Shown: positions 13,409-18,427 of the stretch, piece by piece
How the letters are laid out: each line of letters opens with the position of its first letter
How positions within the stretch are numbered: position 1 is the stretch's first letter
Assembly (NCBI RefSeq): GCF_000193735.1
Contig: NZ_AEPF01000115.1
Location: 1 to 18,427, forward strand
Reading direction: 5' to 3'
DNA: 18,427 nucleotides
Source: Neisseria sicca 4320
GTDB taxonomy: Bacteria > Pseudomonadota > Gammaproteobacteria > Burkholderiales > Neisseriaceae
Position numbers and translations under genes: made by a program
The notes under the pieces: model-generated
The model's input: the letters and a program-made list of their open reading frames with translations, nothing else
The model's database searches: none
What the model was told of the DNA's origin: nothing

Positions 13409-15052
13409 ATGGATACTTGGATTCAAAACTATACCGCAGTGGGCGGCAGCCTATATTTGACGGCAGCCGTCGCCCTCCTGCCCATTATCTTTTTCTTTGT
13501 CGCACTGACCGTCCTGAAGCTTAAAGGCTATCAGGCGGGGCTTTATACGCTTCTGATTGCGCTTGGCGTTGCCGTATTAGGTTTCGGAATGCCTGCTGGC
13601 ATGGCGGTTTCTTCCGCGCTGTACGGCTTCGCTTACGGTTTGTGGCCGATTGCATGGATTATCGTTACTGCCGTGTTCCTGTATAAAATTACCGTGAAAA
13701 CAGGGCAGTTCGACATCATCCGCGCTTCCGTGATTTCGATTACCGAAGACCAACGCCTGCAAATGTTGCTGGTCGGCTTCTCCTTCGGCGCATTCCTCGA
13801 AGGCGCGGCAGGCTTTGGCGCGCCGGTGGCGATTACCGCCTCGTTGTTGGTGGGCTTGGGCTTTAATCCGCTTTACGCCGCCGGTTTGTGTTTAATTGCC
13901 AATACCGCGCCTGTGGCTTTCGGCGCGATGGGTATTCCAATCCTGGTTGCCGGTCAAGTGTCTAACCTCGACCCTTACCACATCGGTCAGGTCGCTGGCC
14001 GCCAACTGCCGATCCTGTCGATTATCGTTCCTTTCTGGTTGGTCGCCATGATGGACGGTATGCGCGGCATACGCCAAACTTGGCCTGCCGTATTGGTAGC
14101 GGGCGTATCTTTCGCCGTGACCCAATTCATTACCGCCAACTTCATCGGCCCCGAGTTGCCTGACGTTACCTCCGCACTGGTCAGCTTGGTCTGTCTGTCT
14201 GCCTTCCTGAAAAAATGGCAGCCTAAAGAAATCTTCACCTTCAACGGCATGAAAAAACCGTCCGAGCGCAAAGCGGGCGAATACACTGCCGGACAAATCA
14301 TCAAAGCCTGGTCTCCTTTCGCCATCCTGACCGTTTTCGTCAGCGTGTGGACGATTAAGGGCGTTAAAGAGGCTTTGGGCGTTGCCACCATCAAATTCGA
14401 CTGGCCGATGCTGCACAACTTGGTACAAAAAGCCGCGCCCATCGTCAGCGAACCGACACCATACGCTGCCGTGTTCAAAATCGACCTCCTCGGCGCAGTC
14501 GGCACGGCAATTCTGTTTGCTTCCATCGTTTCCGCCGCTTTGCTGAAAATGAAACCTTCCGAAGCTGTCGGCACCTTCTTTGAAACGCTCAAAGAACTGC
14601 GCCTGTCCATCCTGTCCATCGGCTTGGTACTCGGCTTCGCATTCGTGGCAAACTATTCAGGTCTGTCGTCCACATTGGCACTCGTCCTCGCCGCCACTGG
14701 CACCGTATTCCCGTTCTTCTCGCCTTTCCTCGGCTGGCTGGGCGTATTCCTGACTGGTTCGGACACTTCCGCCAACGCGCTCTTCGGCTCGCTGCAAGCC
14801 AGCACCGCGCATCAAATCGGCGTCGTGCCTGAGTTGACCGTTGCTGCCAACACCACCGGGGGCGTGACCGGCAAAATGATTTCGCCGCAATCCATCGCCA
14901 TCGCCTGCGCGGCGGTCGGTCTGGAAGGCAAAGAATCCAACCTGTTCCGCTTCACCGTGAAACACAGCTTGATTTTCTGTACCTTCGTCGGTCTGATGAC
15001 CCTGCTGCAAGCCTACGTCTTGCCGTGGACGCTGATTTTCTTCAATAAATAA
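13409..15052 (+). CDS. lctP: L-lactate permease LctP
   Basis: 547 residues from the ATG at 13409. An in-frame TTG at 13394 would add five residues, but it is itself part of the ribosome site TTGGAGA (13394-13400), 8 bases before the ATG, which settles the start. It is a hydrophobic polytopic inner-membrane protein with twelve or more helices of the LctP/GlcA family. Conserved family stretches include GFSFGAFLEGAAGFGAPVAI near residue 130 and FLTGSDTSANALFG in the last quarter. It imports lactate (and likely glycolate) with protons. Lactate is a main carbon source for Neisseria on mucosa and affects serum resistance and colonisation in pathogens. It is regulated by the divergent gdhR and followed by a Correia element and a DUS terminator. 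Confidence 0.95.
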   Translation: MDTWIQNYTAVGGSLYLTAAVALLPIIFFFVALTVLKLKGYQAGLYTLLIALGVAVLGFGMPAGMAVSSALYGFAYGLWPIAWIIVTAVFLYKITVKTGQFDIIRASVISITEDQRLQMLLVGFSFGAFLEGAAGFGAPVAITASLLVGLGFNPLYAAGLCLIANTAPVAFGAMGIPILVAGQVSNLDPYHIGQVAGRQLPILSIIVPFWLVAMMDGMRGIRQTWPAVLVAGVSFAVTQFITANFIGPELPDVTSALVSLVCLSAFLKKWQPKEIFTFNGMKKPSERKAGEYTAGQIIKAWSPFAILTVFVSVWTIKGVKEALGVATIKFDWPMLHNLVQKAAPIVSEPTPYAAVFKIDLLGAVGTAILFASIVSAALLKMKPSEAVGTFFETLKELRLSILSIGLVLGFAFVANYSGLSSTLALVLAATGTVFPFFSPFLGWLGVFLTGSDTSANALFGSLQASTAHQIGVVPELTVAANTTGGVTGKMISPQSIAIACAAVGLEGKESNLFRFTVKHSLIFCTFVGLMTLLQAYVLPWTLIFFNK

Positions 15053-15068
15053 GCCTATCGGCTTGAAA

Positions 15069-15175
15069 TATAGTGGATTAAATTTAAATCAGGACAAGGC
15101 GACGAAGCCGCAGACAGTACAGATAGTACGGCAAGGCGAGGCAACGCCGTACTGGTTTAAAGTTTATCCACTATA
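15069..15175. repeat. Short-form Correia element (107 bp)
   Basis: Complete termini and the short interior. It starts 16 bp after the lctP stop codon, so it is transcribed with lctP and could be an RNase III target in the mRNA 3' region. Confidence 0.93.
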
Positions 15176-15176
15176 G

Positions 15177-15218
15177 AAAGGTCGTCTGAAAACCAATTTA
15201 GGTTTCAGACGACCTTTT
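15177..15218 (+). terminator. Inverted DUS terminator of lctP
   Basis: AAAGGTCGTCTGAAAACC (15177-15194) pairs with 15201-15217 with one bulged A; the loop is 6 bases and five T follow. It terminates lctP after the Correia element. Confidence 0.82.
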
Positions 15219-15393
15219 TGTTGCGGGTTGCAAATACCAAGATGTGGAAGGTTTCATTTGAGTCTGCGATATAGCTAAATGACTTTATTTTTGATACGCA
15301 ACTTACCGGGAATGACGGCATTTGATGACATAACATATTTAAAGTTAAGCATGTTTGCAATAGTCTTTGGTTTCAGACGACCTTTGCCGGAAA

Positions 15394-15502
15394 TATGGTG
15401 GATTAAAATGGCAACGATACTGCCTTGCCAACGCCCTTATGTACTATCCGTACACTGCATCCGTTGCCGCCTTGTCTCATTCTTATAATTTAATCCACTA
15501 TA
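15394..15502. repeat. Decayed Correia element, reverse orientation
   Basis: The ends TATGGTGGATTAA (one change) and TTTAATCCACTATA bound 109 bp, the length of the short form. The interior keeps recognisable blocks (CTTGCC, GTACTAT, GTACACTGCAT, GTTGCCGCCTTGTCTCAT) in the opposite orientation to the other four, with many substitutions. It is an old insertion upstream of pepN. Confidence 0.75.
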
Positions 15503-15592
15503 CGATAAAAATTCGACAGAAGGCTTGAATTAAGGTCGTCTGAAACGTTATGCTTGCCGTCTGTATCCCAATTTTTACCCGAAAGCAAAACC

Positions 15593-18196
15593 ATGAGCAA
15601 AACCGTCCGTTATCTGAAAGATTACCAAACGCCTGCCTACCGCATTCTCGAAACCGACCTGCATTTCGACATTGCCGAACCGCAAACCGTCGTGAAATCC
15701 CGTTTGACGGTCGATCCGCAGAGGGTGGGGGAGCCGCTGGTGTTGGACGGTTCGGCGAAACTCTTGTCCGTCAAAATCAACGGGGCGGCGGCGGATTATG
15801 TGTTGGAAGGCGAGACGCTGACGATTGCGGACATGCCGTCCGAACGCTTCGCCGTCGAAGTGGAAACCGAAATCCTGCCGGCGGAAAACAAATCGCTGAT
15901 GGGGCTGTATGCTTCCGGCGGCAATCTGTTTACCCAGTGCGAGCCGGAGGGCTTCCGCAAAATCACGTTCTACATCGACCGTCCGGATGTGATGTCCAAG
16001 TTCACGACCACCATCGTTGCGGACAAAAAACGCTATCCCGTTTTGCTCTCCAACGGCAACAAAATCGACGGCGGCGAGTTTTCAAACGGCCGACATTGGG
16101 TGAAATGGGAAGACCCGTTTGCCAAACCGAGCTATCTGTTTGCTTTGGTTGCGGGCGATTTGGCGGTAACGGAAGACCGTTTCACCACCATGAGCGGCAG
16201 AAACGTCAAAATCGAGTTTTACACCACCGAAGCGGACAAGCCCAAGGTCGGCTTTGCCGTGGAATCGTTGAAAAACGCGATGAAGTGGGACGAAACGCGC
16301 TTCGGTTTGGAATACGACTTGGATATTTTCATGGTCGTCGCCGTGGGCGATTTCAATATGGGCGCGATGGAAAACAAGGGTTTGAACATTTTTAACACCA
16401 AGTTTGTCCTTGCCGACAGCCGCACCGCCACCGATACCGATTTCGAAGGCATCGAATCTGTGGTCGGACACGAGTATTTCCACAACTGGACGGGCAACCG
16501 CGTGACCTGCCGCGATTGGTTCCAGCTTTCGCTGAAGGAAGGGCTGACCGTGTTCCGCGACCAAGAATTTTCCGGCGACCGCGCCAGCCGCGCCGTGCGC
16601 CGCATCGAAAACATCCGCCTGCTGCGCCAGCACCAGTTCCCCGAAGACGCAGGCCCGACCGCGCATCCGGTGCGCCCCGCCAGCTATGAGGAGATGAACA
16701 ATTTCTACACCATGACCGTTTATGAAAAAGGCGCGGAAGTGGTGCGGATGTATCACACCCTGCTCGGTGAAGAGGGCTTCCAGAAAGGCATGAAGCTCTA
16801 TTTCCAACGCCACGACGGGCAAGCCGTTACCTGCGACGATTTCCGCGCGGCGATGGCGGACGCGAACGGTATCAATCTCGACCAGTTCGCCTTGTGGTAC
16901 AGCCAGGCGGGCACGCCCGTTTTGGAAGCGGAAGGTCGTCTGAAAAACAATATTTTCGAGTTAACCATTAAACAAACCGTGCCGCCCACGCCTGATATGG
17001 CGGACAAGCGGCCGATGATGATTCCGGTCAAAATCGGGCTGCTGAACCGCAACGGCGAAGCGGTGGCATTCGATTATCAGGGCAAACGCGCGACCGAAGC
17101 CGTGTTGCTGCTGACCGAAGCCGAGCAGACCTTCCAGTTTGAAGGCGTAACCGAAGCCGTCGTTCCCTCGCTGCTGCGCGGCTTCAGCGCGCCGGTGCAT
17201 CTGAACTATCCGTATAGCGACGACGACCTGCTGCTCCTGCTCGCCCACGACAGCGACGCCTTCACGCGCTGGGAGGCCGCACAAACGCTCTACCGCCGCG
17301 CCGTCGCCGCCAACCTCGCCGCGCTTTCAGACGGCGTTGAGTTGCCGAAACACGAAAAACTGCTTGCCGCCGTCGAAAAAGTCATTTCAGACGACCTCTT
17401 GGACAACGCCTTCAAAGCCCTGCTTTTGGGCGTGCCGTCTGAAGCCGAACTGTGGGACGGCGCGGAAAACATCGACCCGCTGCGTTACCATCAGGCGCGC
17501 GAAGCCTTGTTGGATACGCTTGCCGTCCGCTTCCTGCCGAAATGGCACGAATTGAACCGTCAGGCGGCGAAGCAGGAACACCAAAGCTACGAATACAGTC
17601 CCGAAACCGCCGGCTGGCGCACGCTGCGCAACGTCTGCCGCGCCTTCGTCCTGCGCGCCGATCCCGCGCACATCGAAACCGTTGCCGAGAAATACGGCGA
17701 AATGGCGCAAAACATGACCCACGAATGGGGCATCCTGTCCGCCGTCAACGGCAACGAAAGCGATACGCGCAACCGCCTGCTGGCGCAGTTTGCCGACAAG
17801 TTTTCAGACGACGCGCTGGTGATGGACAAATATTTCGCCCTCGTCGGCTCAAGCCGCCGCAGCGACACCCTGCAACAGGTTCAAACCGCCTTGCAGCATC
17901 CGAAATTCAGCCTCGAAAACCCCAACAAAGCCCGATCGCTCATCGGCAGCTTCAGCCGCAACGTCCCGCATTTCCACGCAGAAGACGGTAGCGGCTACCG
18001 CTTCATTGCCGACAAAGTCATCGAAATCGACCGCTTCAACCCGCAGGTCGCCGCCCGCTTAGTGCAGGCGTTCAACCTCTGCGACAAGCTCGAGCCGCAC
18101 CGCAAAAACTTGGTGAAACAAGAATTGCAGCGCATTCGGGCGCAGGAAGGATTGTCGAAAGACGTAGGCGAAATCGTCGGCAAGATTTTGGATTGA
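15593..18196 (+). CDS. pepN: Aminopeptidase N (PepN), M1 zinc metallopeptidase
   Basis: 867 residues, the length of meningococcal PepN. It removes N-terminal amino acids from peptides in the cytosol. The N-terminal beta domain is followed by the catalytic domain with the exopeptidase motif GAMEN (257-261), zinc site HEYFH (293-297) plus Glu316, and catalytic Tyr377 in TVYEKGAE. A small beta domain and a long helical C-terminal domain complete the four-domain M1 layout. The ATG at 15593 gives MSKTVRYLKDYQTPAY as in other neisserial PepN proteins; a TTG at 15554 would add 13 unlikely residues. The ribosome site is weak (GAAAG). Uptake sequences lie inside the gene at 16933-16944 (encoding GRLK) and 17386-17397 (encoding ISDDLL). 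Confidence 0.96.
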   Translation: MSKTVRYLKDYQTPAYRILETDLHFDIAEPQTVVKSRLTVDPQRVGEPLVLDGSAKLLSVKINGAAADYVLEGETLTIADMPSERFAVEVETEILPAENKSLMGLYASGGNLFTQCEPEGFRKITFYIDRPDVMSKFTTTIVADKKRYPVLLSNGNKIDGGEFSNGRHWVKWEDPFAKPSYLFALVAGDLAVTEDRFTTMSGRNVKIEFYTTEADKPKVGFAVESLKNAMKWDETRFGLEYDLDIFMVVAVGDFNMGAMENKGLNIFNTKFVLADSRTATDTDFEGIESVVGHEYFHNWTGNRVTCRDWFQLSLKEGLTVFRDQEFSGDRASRAVRRIENIRLLRQHQFPEDAGPTAHPVRPASYEEMNNFYTMTVYEKGAEVVRMYHTLLGEEGFQKGMKLYFQRHDGQAVTCDDFRAAMADANGINLDQFALWYSQAGTPVLEAEGRLKNNIFELTIKQTVPPTPDMADKRPMMIPVKIGLLNRNGEAVAFDYQGKRATEAVLLLTEAEQTFQFEGVTEAVVPSLLRGFSAPVHLNYPYSDDDLLLLLAHDSDAFTRWEAAQTLYRRAVAANLAALSDGVELPKHEKLLAAVEKVISDDLLDNAFKALLLGVPSEAELWDGAENIDPLRYHQAREALLDTLAVRFLPKWHELNRQAAKQEHQSYEYSPETAGWRTLRNVCRAFVLRADPAHIETVAEKYGEMAQNMTHEWGILSAVNGNESDTRNRLLAQFADKFSDDALVMDKYFALVGSSRRSDTLQQVQTALQHPKFSLENPNKARSLIGSFSRNVPHFHAEDGSGYRFIADKVIEIDRFNPQVAARLVQAFNLCDKLEPHRKNLVKQELQRIRAQEGLSKDVGEIVGKILD

Positions 18197-18266
18197 GGCA
18201 TCATCGAAATAGACGGATTGCGCATTCTTTTGAACACACATACCTAATCGTTAAGCCCGTAAAAAG

Positions 18267-18288
18267 AGGCGCATGATTGCGCCTTTCT
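18267..18288 (+). terminator. Terminator of pepN
   Basis: AGGCGCA (18267-18273) and TGCGCCT (18278-18284) form a 7-bp stem with a TGAT loop, an A-rich left side and TTTCT after it, about 70 bp past the stop codon. Confidence 0.75.
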
Positions 18289-18299
18289 CAACCGAAGGA

Positions 18300-18427
18300 G
18301 CTAGTGTTTGGGTATGTTGATTGCCATTTCTGCCATTTTGATGTAGATGAAAAATCAGGATTGAGAAGCCGGAGTAACCGTTGCTAAACTAGAAATCTCA
18401 GCAAAAATAAAAGGTCGTCTGCAAACT
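18300..18427. other. Window end, no recognisable gene
   Basis: No supported coding sequence. An imperfect uptake sequence (AGGTCGTCTGCAA) lies close to the last base, probably belonging to the next unit. Confidence 0.4.

Noticed and set aside
4190..15175. Evenly similar about 107-bp repeats considered as a CRISPR-like or attachment-site array
   Set aside because: Their ends and interior are those of Correia elements, and they are scattered and not separated by unique spacers of fixed size.
15279..15488. A 69-codon frame upstream of pepN
   Set aside because: It is largely made of the decayed Correia element and an uptake sequence.
16082..16822. A 246-codon minus-strand frame inside pepN
   Set aside because: It lies opposite the catalytic domain of PepN and has no recognisable motifs; a shadow frame.
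18300..18350. A short minus-strand frame ending MAEMAINIPKH
   Set aside because: Only a few codons after an in-frame stop and no supporting context; it may be a gene trace but is too short to call.

Overview
This window is chromosomal DNA of a Neisseria species. The main evidence is about two dozen exact copies of the 12-mer AGGTCGTCTGAA (12 on each strand by eye), the AG-mucDUS dialect of the neisserial DNA uptake sequence known from the N. mucosa/N. sicca group. Correia repeat-enclosed elements, dRS3 repeats and genes recognisable as neisserial mtrR, gdhR, lctP and pepN support this. No database search was run; names rest on motifs, family knowledge and recalled protein sequences.

Layout. 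1-833: the divergent mtrR/mtrC promoter region, mtrR (+) and a DUS-hairpin terminator. 834-3207: a TonB-dependent copper receptor of the OprC/NosA type (-) and its AT-rich upstream region. 3208-4190: serB (-). 4190-4346: a full-length Correia element. 4573-5409: a PHP-domain phosphoesterase/exoribonuclease (-). 5410-5710: a dRS3-bounded block and a DUS hairpin. 5700-6129: a two-gene operon (-) of an S4 RNA-binding protein and an oxidoreductase-like small protein. 6130-6737: a gene-poor stretch with a probable gene remnant and a candidate small-RNA gene. 6738-8939: a TonB-dependent siderophore receptor (+). 9046-9863: an AT-rich accessory locus encoding a membrane/coiled-coil protein split in two reading frames at a TA repeat. 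9965-11677: an SbmA/BacA/YddA-like ABC exporter (+). 11678-12236: a second candidate small RNA resembling the first, two short Correia elements and a DUS hairpin. 12237-13013: gdhR (-). 13409-15052: lctP (+). 15069-15502: two more Correia elements, one badly decayed. 15593-18196: pepN (+).

Functional links. MtrR (efflux repressor) and GdhR (FadR-family regulator beside the lactate permease lctP) are linked in N. gonorrhoeae, where MtrR is reported to regulate gdhR. The gdhR-lctP intergenic region holds a lctP promoter followed by a perfect PdhR/LldR-type palindrome just after the expected start site, which fits repression of lactate uptake by GdhR. Two outer-membrane receptors suggest copper and ferric-siderophore uptake.

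The least explained items are (a) a pair of similar, promoter- and terminator-equipped small-RNA genes about 5 kb apart, (b) the AT-rich split membrane/coiled-coil gene, and (c) unexplained palindromes between gdhR and lctP. Item (a) may correspond to the known neisserial sibling sRNAs; this could not be checked here.
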